Source: Hepsetus odoe | Lineage: Eukaryota; Chordata; Actinopteri; Characiformes; Hepsetidae | Assembly (NCBI GenBank): GCA_017165825.1 | Contig: CM029386.1 | Span: 20,021,132-20,085,131, forward strand | Reading direction: 5' to 3' | DNA length: 64,000 nt | In this document: one piece after another, positions 11,469 through 22,800 of the stretch | Layout of the letters: each line of letters opens with the position of its first letter | Numbering within the stretch: position 1 is the stretch's first letter | Made by a program: the position numbers and the translations under genes | The notes under the pieces: model-generated | What the model saw: only the letters and a program-made list of their open reading frames with translations | Told to the model about the DNA's origin: nothing | The model's database searches: none

Positions 11469-12984
11469 GAACTTAGACATGCAGCTGTTTTTATCCAATA
11501 TGGAATTCCACGCCTCTCTCTCTCCTTTCATGCAAACGGAAAAAAAAACATGCTGCATTGAATTCTTACACTGTCCAATGTAAAGACAGTATATTATATA
11601 TTAGAAAATCTACTATACGCACAGTTCAGTCTTGGAGTTATGAGGAATCATAGTGTCGATGCAATATATTTATTTAGAGACGTGCTAGGGCGGCGGATCT
11701 GATTATTAAAAGGACTCCAAAGTAGTTTTCCAGATTTAAAAGGAACTCATTATGTGAAACCTGCAAAGATGCTAAACATGAAGTATTCCTTGTTTTACCG
11801 AACATTACACTCATTATAAACAATCCATTCATCTGAAAAACTGTGTGTGACTCTTTGTAAAAAAATTATTCCGTGCCAAAGCTTACAGCATTTTGGAAAA
11901 GTGAGCATCAAGAACTGATCTGAAGTTTCTTCTGTCGTTTTGCACAGACGTTAAAAGGCCAGTGTAGTTACCGAGCAATGGAAGATTTACAGCTGCGTCC
12001 CAAAATGATCGTCCTACAACGTGTGGAATCTCCTCGACTTGCTGGTGTGGTTTCTTACTGCATGATACGCTGCGTTCTTGGACTTGAAACAGGAGGGGAG
12101 GAGTTTTGAATGCTGCTGGTAAGTTCTTCGGAAAATCGAGAAATGAAGAAACGAAAGCCAAGGACAGTCGAGACTCTATTTCATCAAACGTGTAGACGTG
12201 AGAACGAATGAGGCAAAACAGATAAAAGCAATCTTTGGCGTTAGGCAAAGGGGCGTGAGATGTAAACATGAGGTGATGGGTTAATGCGATACTGCGTTCG
12301 ATCCTCCTTAGTGTCTTCTCCGGTCCGAGCACCTCTTCGTTTGTTCTTCGCGCTACAATGAAAGAAAATAATAGTAGAATTTAACTTTTTGGTTTGGATG
12401 GTAAGCGGCGGTAGAATACCTTTCTCTTAAAACAAATAAAGACAGCAACAACTAAAAAACAACCAACACCTGAACACCTTGCACAGAGTTCTACAGCTAT
12501 GAATTCCCTCTTTGCTTGGTTCTCCATGACAGAGAACCTGTTCTGTATTGTTCTGGTAACCTTTTAAAAATGCTTCTGTTGGAAAAATTTCATACAGCTC
12601 TTTCATTCATATCCAAAACGCCCTGTGAGATAAAGCACACCTCTTGTGAAAGGTTGGTTCTAACTGGCTCCGTTTTTAGAACAATTTTGAAGGATTCAGT
12701 ATATTTATGCAGATCTGTGTATATCTGCAAATGTCCGCGTATTCATTTATATTCTCTAATTCTCTTTAAGGCTTTAAAACTATCATTTTAAGGTGCTTCG
12801 GCGACTGGGATGCTTTTTGGTTGGTCACCGTCGCACTCAGGAGCTTTGGTGTTGATACAGTAGTGAAAGATGAAGTGAAATGACACTGTGATCTATGACA
12901 CTGTGGTAGCGTCTGCTGTTTTTTATACTGTGGTCTGCTGGTGTGGTAGAATCGCGGAGAGGGACGGGGGAAACTAAAGAAACT

Positions 12985-13600
12985 GGTCAAGACTGGTCAA
13001 CTGTCCGCTGAAATCTATCGAGCAGGTAGGGGAGGAGAGGATGTTCTCCAAGCTAACATCCATCATGGACAACACCTCCCACCCCCTACATGAGACTGTA
13101 GGAGCACTGAGCAGCTCGTTCAGCAGCAGACTGTTACACCCGCAGTGGGAGAAGGAGCTACCGCTGGTCATTCCTACCTGCAGCCATCAGACTCCACAAC
13201 TCAGCATAGCATTATTACTTATTTATTATTACTCTCTTATTATTGTTATTATTATTATTAATAATAATAATAATAACAAAAACAATATTATTGATAGTAA
13301 TAATATTGCATTTATATTTACATTTATTTATTTATTTATTATTTATTATTATTATATGCTCTCTGTGTATAAGGTTATCTTTCTGTTTTCATATTCTTTC
13401 TTTCTTGTTAATTGCCCTGTAAATATGTATATGCATATATAGCTCTGTATATATGTATATAGATATCTTTCCTTGTGTTTTTATATATTCTCTCTTTCTT
13501 TCTTGTTCTTTCTTGTTAAAGAGCCCTGTAATCTCTCATTCGTGGGATAGTAAAGGATTATTCTATTCCATTCTATTCTATTCTATTCTATTCTATGAAA
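12985..13600 (+). mobile_element. Non-LTR retrotransposon 3' end
   Basis: Encodes FSKLTSIMDNTSHPLHETVG then SSFSSRLLHPQWEKE and, in another frame, PAAIRLHNSA, the usual C-terminal tail of fish LINE reverse transcriptase proteins. An AT-rich 3' UTR (13200-13500) follows, then cgtgggatagtaaaggatta and a (ATTCT)n tail at 13560-13598. It is 5'-truncated and degenerate. Confidence 0.75.
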
Positions 13601-13814
13601 GTGACTATCAATGGTGGATATACTGAGAAATGCTGCTGAAGTCCCAATAGGAAACCTGGAGCTTCTGATGCTTTTACTCTTCTCAATCCAGCGGACTTTC
13701 TGGTGTTCATTTGACATTTTAGCTATTTCACGTTGTTATTTCACAAAAACAACACATTTATACTGGAGGACCTGTTGCATAAAGGAACACGTTGGTGTTT
13801 TTTTCAGCCTGATT

Positions 13815-13840
13815 GCGCTCTCTCTCTCTCTCTCTCTCTC
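13815..13840. repeat. (CT)n microsatellite
   Basis: A run of ctctctct just downstream (in smdt1 sense) of the smdt1 stop codon. Confidence 0.9.
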
Positions 13841-13908
13841 GTCTGTAGTAACGTCTCGTCTGTAGAGTGTATATTTGTGCAGCTGTTTTTAATTACTGAC
13901 CCGAGTGT

Positions 13909-15349
13909 TCAGTCGTCATCATCGTCATCAGGAACGAAGATCTCATGCTCTTCCAGGAGAGCTGCAAAATTCTTGCTAATACAGGTGCCAATGTACAGGA
14001 ACGGGATCACCACCACCGTCATCATCGTCAGGCCAAACCGGGTCTGTAAAGAAATAAAGACATGAGGGAGGGAAACTCAGCTTTCAGCTTTTTTTTTCTT
14101 TACTCAGCTCTGCGGTCCTCAGTATAGTGGACAGTTTCACGACTCGCCGATGGTATTAATGGACAGCGGTGGTCTAGTGATTAGGGACTAGGTCCCAGGA
14201 TTAGAAGGTCATGGGTTCGATTCCCAGACCAGAAGGTTACCCTGAGGTACCCTTGAGCAAGGTGCCGTCCCAGGCACTTCTTCCCGGGCGCTTTAAATAG
14301 CCATCTCCTGTGCACATGTGTATGGGTTTCATGCAGAGGAAGCATTTTGTTGTGGTTCACTGTGTGCTATGCTGTGTTTCACAACAATTAGTCACTTTCA
14401 CTTTCAATCAATCTCGCTGCTGTGGTTCAGCTTGATCGCTAACAGGTACATGACATTAAATACTACAAGAATTCTCCACTATTTTTTTTAAAAAGAGCAA
14501 AAGTTACATGGGTTGTTTTTAACATATTCACACACATATATATTAGAAGCAAATAAAGGACTAAATAAGAATATTGTGTTATACATTGTAGCTGTTAAAC
14601 TCAATTGTATCATAGGAAGGTTATATTTATATTTTTAAGTTATTGATCACATGTAATAGAAGAAAAGGCTATATTATACACCCTAAACTACCAGTCCTGG
14701 CCAAGCAAGTCATTTAAAGAAACAGGTTATAAATGTGGGGAGCTATTACGTAATAGGCGTTGTTCTGGTCTTTATCAGTGAATTTTTCCAGAGCTTTTGC
14801 ATTAAACATTCCGTATTTTTCCTTTGGATAAAGAGTAAACGTCTCTGAAAGCCAAAAAGCCCAGATTTGCCTCTAATTTTTAAAAAATAAATCCTTAATT
14901 GTCTGTACGACAGTGATAAACACAAGAGCTACTTCCGTGTTTTAAGTCGTGTTATAACACTGCATATTGATTGGCTGCAGGACGTGTCAGTCAGTCCGTG
15001 GGCACCTCTGATTGGCTCATATCTTCTCGCTTAAGTCCCGCCTTCTGCATTCCGCCTGTGTGTTTGTTGGTAACCGGAGTAAACAGCCGAATGATGAATG
15101 AATAGACGCTGAACTACTATTGATTAAACACCGCTGTCACGGAAACACATCCTAATAACACAGACACGTCGTGTTGATAACACAGACCTTCTGTGGATTG
15201 GGCAGGATGGCGCCCGAGGTGGTTGTCACCACACTCCGCCCGACAGCAGCTCCCCTCGGACAACGTACAACCGGAACCGCCCTACCGCTCAACCGGAGCG
15301 CCTTCCCGAGCAGGACAGTCCGCAGAGAGCCGGTCACCGACAGTGCCAT
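13909..15349 (-). CDS. smdt1: Essential MCU regulator EMRE (SMDT1)
   Basis: Inner-mitochondrial-membrane subunit that links the calcium uniporter pore MCU to MICU1/2. Exons on the minus strand: 15188-15349 and 13909-14043; these give 98 residues. The start is the ATG at 15347-15349 (MALSVTGSLRTVLLGKAL), giving an Arg-rich transit-like N-terminus. An in-frame ATG at 15505 would add 52 residues unlike the family and is not chosen. Conserved parts are SGAILPNP (PKP in mammals, so Lys is replaced by Asn here), a single membrane segment VVVIPFLYIGTCISKNF with the GxxxS packing motif (GTCIS), and the EEHEIFVP segment with a tail of six Asp that contacts MICU1. The intron (14044-15187) is GT-AG, phase 0, and carries a SINE. 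The gene is tail to tail with triobp and head to head with dcaf15. Confidence 0.95.
14160..14410 (+). mobile_element. tRNA-derived SINE, copy 8 (in smdt1 intron)
   Basis: Near full length, with gtcatgggttcgattcccag (B box) and an agtcactttcactttcaatc tail. It is antisense to smdt1. Confidence 0.9.
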
Positions 15350-15480
15350 ACTCCTCACACCGACAGAAAACACACAGCAGTTCCGTCCTGAGAGAAAACT
15401 GAGCTCGGAGGGGTTCAGGGAGAAAGTTCCCGCCTCCTGGTGTGACGTATAAGCGTGGATCAGGGCCGTCCGCCAATCCG
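15350..15480 (-). promoter_or_regulatory. Likely smdt1 promoter/5' UTR
   Basis: GC-rich sequence directly upstream of the smdt1 ATG. It holds a CCAAT box at 15473-15477 and a CRE-like TGACGT at about 15442-15447. The start site itself is not visible. Confidence 0.45.
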
Positions 15481-15519
15481 CGCACAGTATATGACCAACA
15501 TTCATGAATATTCATGATT

Positions 15520-15700
15520 ATTCAGTATCTTTATTATTATTGTTATTGTTATTATTATTAATAAGAATAACAGTAATAATAATAATATTTTAGTCAGGTC
15601 AACTTGACACGTAAACATGCCAGCTAATCCACTCACTATAAAGATTAATAAATAATAACAATAATAATAACAATGCAATTATTATTGTAATTACTATGCG
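15520..15700. repeat. Imperfect (ATT)n/(AAT)n tracts
   Basis: AT-rich trinucleotide runs (attattattgttattgttat and similar) in the intergenic region between smdt1 and dcaf15. AT-rich, repeat-like sequence without coding continues to about 16350, apart from the SINE at 15997-16110. Confidence 0.85.
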
Positions 15701-15996
15701 TATACGTTTTTTTTTGTATAGCACAAACCCAAGGACGCTGTGCAATGTATTATTTCATTGTATAACAATATTTTTGTTGTATGTTTTTATTATAATGAGC
15801 GGTGGTATTAGTAGTTGTGTAGTAGTATTGTTTTTGTTGTTATTGTATTATTACTTTATGTTTTACAGTTAAGAAATTAGGACGTTTGCTTATAAACAAA
15901 GTCAACAAAGAGAGTCGAGATTGCAACAACAACCACAACAGTAACAATAATAATATAGTCATTATTTTCATTATAAGAAAATCAATGTTCTTATCA

Positions 15997-16110
15997 TTGG
16001 GGCAACAGTAGCCGAGTGATAAGGGTCTAGAGCACGAGATCAGAAGGTTGTGCGTTTGTGTGCTTGCTGTGTACTCACGATGAAGAATAGTCACTTTCAC
16101 TTCACTTGAT
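15997..16110 (+). mobile_element. tRNA-derived SINE, copy 9 (internally deleted)
   Basis: Starts tggggcaacagtagccgagt and then jumps from the B-box region to gtactcacgatgaagaatag and tcactttcacttcactt. The middle is missing. Confidence 0.75.
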
Positions 16111-16659
16111 AATAAAAATAATGAAGTTATATACAACATACAAGAAATACAGTAGTCTGTTTTTAAAGAGGAAATAGTAATTGTTGCTACACTATATAGT
16201 TATAATATTATAGTAACAGTTATAACAGTTATAAAAACAGAGTAATAGTTTATAACACTCATTAGTATGGTTATTAGTACTGTTATTACCATTACAATTA
16301 CAATTACAATTATTATTACTTGCAGAAAATTTGTATTGTAATAAGTAGGCAAAAAAGAAAAAAAAGATGTTTTGTAAAGGCATACAGTTTATGTGACGTC
16401 GACGTGTTATTTGGTTCCGTAAAAACTCACTTTGTGACGTCAATCTGTTTTGTGACACATACATGTCTCTGTGATGTCATCTTGATTAAGATGGACCTTA
16501 ACATCTATCATCTATGTATAGATCATCTAGTCTTAGTTTAATCAGTTCATCATTTGTTTCTACAGTTTAGTCTTCCGCCTAATTCTGTGTAAAATATTCA
16601 ATATTTAATATTGTTTTGTTTATTCGTATTCTCGTGAGCCCTTTAAGCTGCACTGGGCA

Positions 16660-16843
16660 TCCACACAGTGATTGGCTAGTAATTAATCAGAATTTCGCAT
16701 CGTTCAATCAGAGAGGGCCAGTTTTGATTGGCAGGTGCTTCAACCAATCGGCACACTGCAAGGCTCGGCCAGCAGCCAATCGTTTACGGATGTGGGAGGT
16801 GCTGCGGGGAGGAGCCGGGAGGGTTCTGAGGCAAGAAGCGAAA
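16660..16843 (+). promoter_or_regulatory. dcaf15 promoter with four CCAAT boxes
   Basis: CCAAT boxes (NF-Y type) lie at 16671-16675 and 16727-16731 (reverse, ATTGG) and at 16744-16748 and 16776-16780 (forward), spaced 56, 17 and 32 bp apart (start to start). GC-rich sequence follows up to the ATG at 16844. There is no TATA box. This pattern fits a housekeeping promoter. Confidence 0.6.
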
Positions 16844-19800
16844 ATGGCGCCCAGCTCGAAATCGGAACAAGACGACCAGAAACAAAAACAAAAACAAAAA
16901 CAGCAGCGGAGACAGAAGGAGCACATCGTCAAAGTCCTCGCGCGGGGGAAGGTATGTGTAACCAGCACGCTTATTTATGTTAACATGCAGAAAGGGAGCG
17001 CTGTGGGGGACAAAACGGTGAGCAGTCGACACAAGCTAACGAGCTAACGAGCGGGTCCAATCCCGATCCGGAGAGAAAGGAATCCACTCCGGGATTTTGT
17101 TCCAACGGAATGAATTCACTTGACGGGTGGTTGAGGCCCGTTGTAGGAACCAATAGGCTGGAGCAAAATCCCGGAGTGGATTTGAACATTCTGGACCTGA
17201 GATTTCCAACTCTGGCCTAAAAACAGACACGAAAGCCTGATTTTTGTGCCTGTTTGACGTCGGCGCGCCTGATATTATCAGTCTTCACAAATATGTTCCT
17301 TCAGATGCTAAACATTACAAATTGGAAGTCATAAAACCTTAAATATTGTTGTGTGTTGACAGTTTTGCTAAGACTAACCGTCGTTTCTCACCAGAATTCT
17401 TCACGTTGCCCTGTTTTCTCCTCCACCTTCTCATACAGACTATTTTTCTGGACTTTGAGTAGTTGTCTAACACACATTAATGCTGTGATTCACTTTTTAA
17501 AGATACTGAAAGAGAATTAGCCTCCATGGGGCTGGTTTGGTATTGATGCCAGGGCTGAATAACGTTATAACATGTTGAAATCCTCATCACTTTTTTAAAC
17601 CTTGTTTCTCTGTCTTGGGGTCTTTAATGTCAGACCCCCTCTGGGCTGTTGTCCCATCAGAGAGAACAGTTTGGGTTCATTTTAGCTGAAGGAAATGGGC
17701 TGAACTTCTATCTGTACCTGTGTCAACTATCCATTGGTTTCACGTGACGTCATATTCTTAAAGCCCCGCCCACCTGGAGGGCAGAACGAGGACCCTTTCC
17801 CCTGCCCTCCACCTTTACCAGGGTTCTCGGGCCAAAATGCCTGAAAGTTGATGTGCAGTTGGATACGCTACCCGATGGTGAGGCTCTCCTACTGAATCCC
17901 AGCAGAGAAGACAAAGCCCAGAGGACAAGATGGAGGATTTATTCTGTTAGACGTGTCTCTGTTTAGGGAATAAAAGAATGGTCACGCGTCTTTTCAGCAA
18001 GCGTTTCATTAAGGGTTGTATTTTTAGTCATATCTTTACCGCATCCTTCTGTTTCGTTTTTTTGAAGAGCGGAACAGGCGGGCTGTGTCCCAAACCACAC
18101 ACTTGAGTGCATGTCCAATGATTGTGCAGTGCTTTTGCACCCAGTGTATTTTGGTGTTATGAAATATTAGTCATATCTATTCAAGGAAGTACTGGTTTTA
18201 GGTTGCGTTTCAGATGTTTTTCTTGTCTTACTCTAATGTTTAATAGATTTTCAGTGTCGAAAATGTGGTAATGTCATGGTTCTAGATATTATAACACAAG
18301 CTACCGTGTGATTTTCAGTTGAGGTTATTACTGGCGTGTGTTTTGTAGATGGGGTTTTGGTTTGAGGAGTAAATTCCAGTAGATGATTTTTTAAAAATTT
18401 CCACTAAAATGCTGTTGAGTTGTAAATTCACATTTTGAAACTTGTGGTTTGCTTTTCTTCTCTGTAGCTCTCTGGCCAACTGTCTCAGCGGCTTTTTAGG
18501 AAACTTCCACCACGAGTCTGTGTGCCGCTGAAGACCATAGTCAGTGAGGAGTTCCTTAGAGCAGGGTGAGTATGAAGTTCCCTCTTTACCTTACGCTTAC
18601 CAAACATGGTCAGTTAGTCCAGATATGTTTGCTGCCTGAAGTTTTTAACTTAAGCTATGCGTAGCTAACAAGCATCGAATGCTTGCACCCCATCTGTTCA
18701 TCTTGGGTTAAGTTTTAAATTTCATCATGCACTCTTTTCCCTTGTGTTGTGAGGTTTAGTCATCTAAAGACGAGCTATTACGGCTAAACTATAGAATCAG
18801 ATTCAGACAAATGTTCTTGGTTCAGAGGGAGAACTGCTCAGGGACCAAACGATCCAAAATAAGCGCATGAAAATGACACAACTGATTCTTCAAACATGCT
18901 TTACCAGACTCTAGTCTAAGAGAAAGGCCCAGTTTAGGCACGCTGGTTGAGGTTGCCGTGCTTTTTCTTTCATTCCAGTCACATCTTTCTGGGCTTTACG
19001 AAGTGCGGGCGCTACGTTTTGTCCTACACCAGCGACTGTGGCGAGGACGATGACTTCTCCTTCTACACGTACCACCTGTACTGGTGGGAGTTCAACCTGC
19101 ACAGCCGCCTCAAACAGGTAAAAGCCACCAGAGCCGAGCTCTTTTACAGGCCGGGTTTAAAGTGCTGCGTTTCAGTCCCTTCCTGTCTCTCTCTTCTAGG
19201 TGCACCACGTGCGCTTGTTTGCAGGCGAGGACATCTACAGCGAACTGTATCTGACCGTATGCGAGTGGCACAATGATCATTCGAAGATCGTCATCTTCGG
19301 CTTCAAGTGAGAACCTTTCCCCTCTCTGATTTGCCAAGCTGAGGAGATACAAACGTAAAGGACTTTGTATTGTTTGCTTTTCTGTGGAGCGTGGAAATGC
19401 TTCATATCTGCAGCTTAGCAGTGATCACAAAAAACGTTTCGTCCCGTAACTTTGTTCTCTCTGTGTCTTTTAACAGTTAGCAGCGAAAAAGTCTCAAGAT
19501 TTGAGTTGAATTTTAATATTTTGTGTGTCTTGATTATATGGAGCGCTAATGAGCCACTGGTTTCCACAAACTAAAGGCAAACGGGAGAGTCTCGGAAGAG
19601 ACGGGGGGGATATCATATCATATATTCTATCATAGACATCAAACATCACCCATTACACACCACTATAACGAAGCAGAGGAGCGTATTCAGTGGCTGGTTG
19701 CACACATTTATTTTTTTCCATAGTAGCTGTTATTTTTATTGTATTGTGTGCTCATGTCAGTTTTTGTAATCTTAGGCTATTTAAATTTCCCCCAGGATCA

Positions 19801-22800
19801 ATAAAGTATCTATCCATCCATCCATCCATCCATCTCTTTCTCTCCCTCTGTAATCAGTAATGTTTAAAGCTTTAGAAATTCTTTGTTAAGTGATCATGTC
19901 TCTGTATCACTGGTGTGGCCCATTCACGTTGTGTTAATTAGCTTATGGTCTATGAAACGCAAGGAAAAGGACGCCCTCTTCCGGAGACATTAAGCAAATT
20001 GAGCTTTTTATGCTTTCTGTCTTTACTGTGTGTTTTTGTTTGTGCTTGCTTGTGTGCAATGTGAACATTTGGCCTCCTGCTGACGTCTTTCTGCTTTGTG
20101 TTCTCAGTACACGCAGCAGCAGTTCAGCCTTGATGAACATGATGATCAGCGATGAGAATAACAGAGACATTTACATCACCATCGCATCCATGCCTCCTGC
20201 CCAACCCTGCCAGCAGTGCTGCCCTGTGCCTACCGCCTCTACAATACGTACAGGTACTCTCGCGCACCTGAGGACATCTACAACAAAGTTGCACACCTTC
20301 TGCTCTGTAGCCACTCTCGTTGAGGGTTCTTAACATCATGTTCTTCAATGTATTTTATTGAATTATTCCAGAATATTGTTAGATTTTGTATCATTTTATG
20401 CCCTAGCTTGTTGGAAAACCCGACTCTTTTAAGGTGTCGCAAGTGCAGACACTGCTGAAGCTTTTGACACCTTTTGAATCTCTTCATAAACTTGTGATTT
20501 CTTTTTTTCTTCCTCACGTAATTCTTTTCACTTCCTTTGTTCTTCAGGAGGAGAGTGTTTGGAACATGGTTATGTGCTGAATGCTCGTTATCAGGTTGTC
20601 TATCCTTTCCCAACCTTCCAGCCAGCATTGCAACTAAAGAAGGATCAGGTCATCCTCCTTAACACCAGTTACTCGCTGGTGGCCTGCGCCATATCGCTCT
20701 GCTCAGGTTAGCAGCTGTGTGTGTGTGTGTGTGTTTACTTGTGACTTTACATCCGTTTGTGATCTTCTGTGTTGAACAATCCATCACATGTACAAAAATA
20801 GACATCCGCTCGTTCAAAACCGATCAAAGGCCTTCAGCAACTCCAAGTCTTCTTCCAGAAGAAGTTCAGTAGAGCTTCATAATTTTGAATAGAAAGGTGT
20901 TCGATGGATCTTCGCAACTCCAACTAAAATCGAGGGTGTACAACTTGCACCAAAATGAAGTTCCATCACTTAAGTTCATTCAGAGTTGTTCAGTGGACCT
21001 CGTTTGTGTGTCTCTTTATTGCCAGTGCTTTTCATCTTGATTGAAGCTTAATATGCTGTTTAGCAGAAGATACTTTTGGGCATAAATCGAATATAAAAAC
21101 TCTTGATATCTCAAATTTTTTAGGGGCAAAGCAGCAGGAGGCGGATGGACAGAATCATCAAATCTTGTACAGAAAAAGGGAGACTCCTCTTTCCGCCTCT
21201 CCTCATCCACCCAGTCCTTGGATGTCATCATCGTCAACATCATCTTGCTCTCACGGGTCTCCTGACCACAGACAGGCCCATCCCCAGCCCACTCCTCTCT
21301 CGCCAAGCCGCTCTCAGGCGGCCGTGAGGGCGCGAGAGTTCGCGGCGGACATATTCCGCCGGGCGCAGGCAGCCGGGACGGATAGAGGGTCACACGGGCC
21401 TCCAGGAGAAGCAGAGCGAAAAACTAAAGAGAAAGGTGAAGAAGAAGAGATGATACAGTTTGCTCGTTTAAATGTGCGTATTTATTAGATCATTACTTCT
21501 GGAACACGAACGAGTGTGTGTAACGTAAAAACAGATGTAGACCAATCATACAGGGCCTGGGAAAACTCCGGTTCCTTCGGTCTCTATAAATATTTTCAGG
21601 AAGTGTCTCAATGTTATGAAGCATGTTCTACTTTTTGTGATGCCACTCAAGCAGAGGACGACAGGTCGAGGCTTCCAGGGCCGTCCACTTCAAACGGGAA
21701 CCCGAGCGCGTTGTCCGCCGAGCAGGAGGATGGTGCTTCATGTAACACCGTCATGTCCCCAGAATCCACGTCGTCTTCGTCCTCGCCGTCTCCCCGCGCC
21801 TCGGCGTCGTCCGTGTCAGAGCCAGGATACGTCAACTACACTCAGCTCCGATACAGGCTGCAGCAGCCTGGATCTTCAGAGCAGGAGAGCGGTAAGACAG
21901 ACACCTTTGTGTCGTTTAGACTTGTTAAGCTGCAAAACAGACAGAAACTTGTACCGGCTGTCGAACCAGGACACGGCGCTTGAAAGGTGATACCAGCACC
22001 AAGTGTTTAAAAATTCACGAGGAAATGCATCTAAGTATGATCCGTTATGCTAATTATCTCCATGATTCTAACTATATTTTAAGTCATTCTTACTGATCTG
22101 TATGGAATGATAATAAATTCTCCTTTTCAGCAGAAGAGGACGATAAAGTTCAGCTGCCTTTCACTGTCTCGGACCTCAAGGGACAAAACTTACAGCTGGT
22201 GACGGGACATTACACCGGGCAGGTGTGTTGATTATTCTGTCCACAGCTAACAGCTTTATCTCTCTATAACTCGGTTACAGACGGTGTCCTCAGACCCTCT
22301 TTTAGAGGCGTTTTAAACATGATTTTTATTTCTGAAAAGGAATGAATTGTAATTAAGTTTTTCTCCTTGAATTAAGGAGAGGCTAGTTAGATTCTTGCTT
22401 TATAATATAAAAATAAAACAATTAGAATTTTTATTAAAGTCATCTGTAAAGACGTGTAAACAACTTGTGCTTTCTCACTTTCCCTCCTTCCATCCTTCCT
22501 CTCTCCCTTTCCTTGCCTGTTCTCTCTCTCTTCCTTCTCTCCCGCCTCTTCTCTCTCTCTCCTTCCATCCCTCTTATCTGCCTCCCTTTATCCAAACTCT
22601 TTCCCTCCATCCCTCCTCTCTCTCCCTTCTTTCCCTCCCTCTTCTCTCTCCTTCCGTTCCGCGTCTCTCTGTCTCTCTCAGTGTGTTTGCGTGGAGCAGT
22701 TAACCCTGGATTTTGAGTACCTCATTAACGAGGTCATCAGGAACGATGCTGAGTGGGCGTCTCAGTTCTGCTCTTTCAGTGACTATGACGTTGTCATCCT

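Larger units (their letters stand above)
11469..13908. other. triobp 3' UTR and convergent intergenic region
   Basis: Holds the triobp 3' UTR (an AATAAA lies at 12435-12440) and sequence without recognised coding, then the LINE 3' end at 12985-13600. The smdt1 3' UTR must lie at the right edge. Open frames in 11.9-12.8 kb show no family resemblance and are probably chance. Confidence 0.6.

Noticed and set aside
13041..13442. 133-codon open frame
   Set aside because: First part is the LINE protein tail, the rest is AT-rich microsatellite translation.
15350..15505. Upstream in-frame ATG for smdt1
   Set aside because: Adds 52 residues absent from the EMRE family. The downstream ATG gives the expected transit-like N-terminus and total length.
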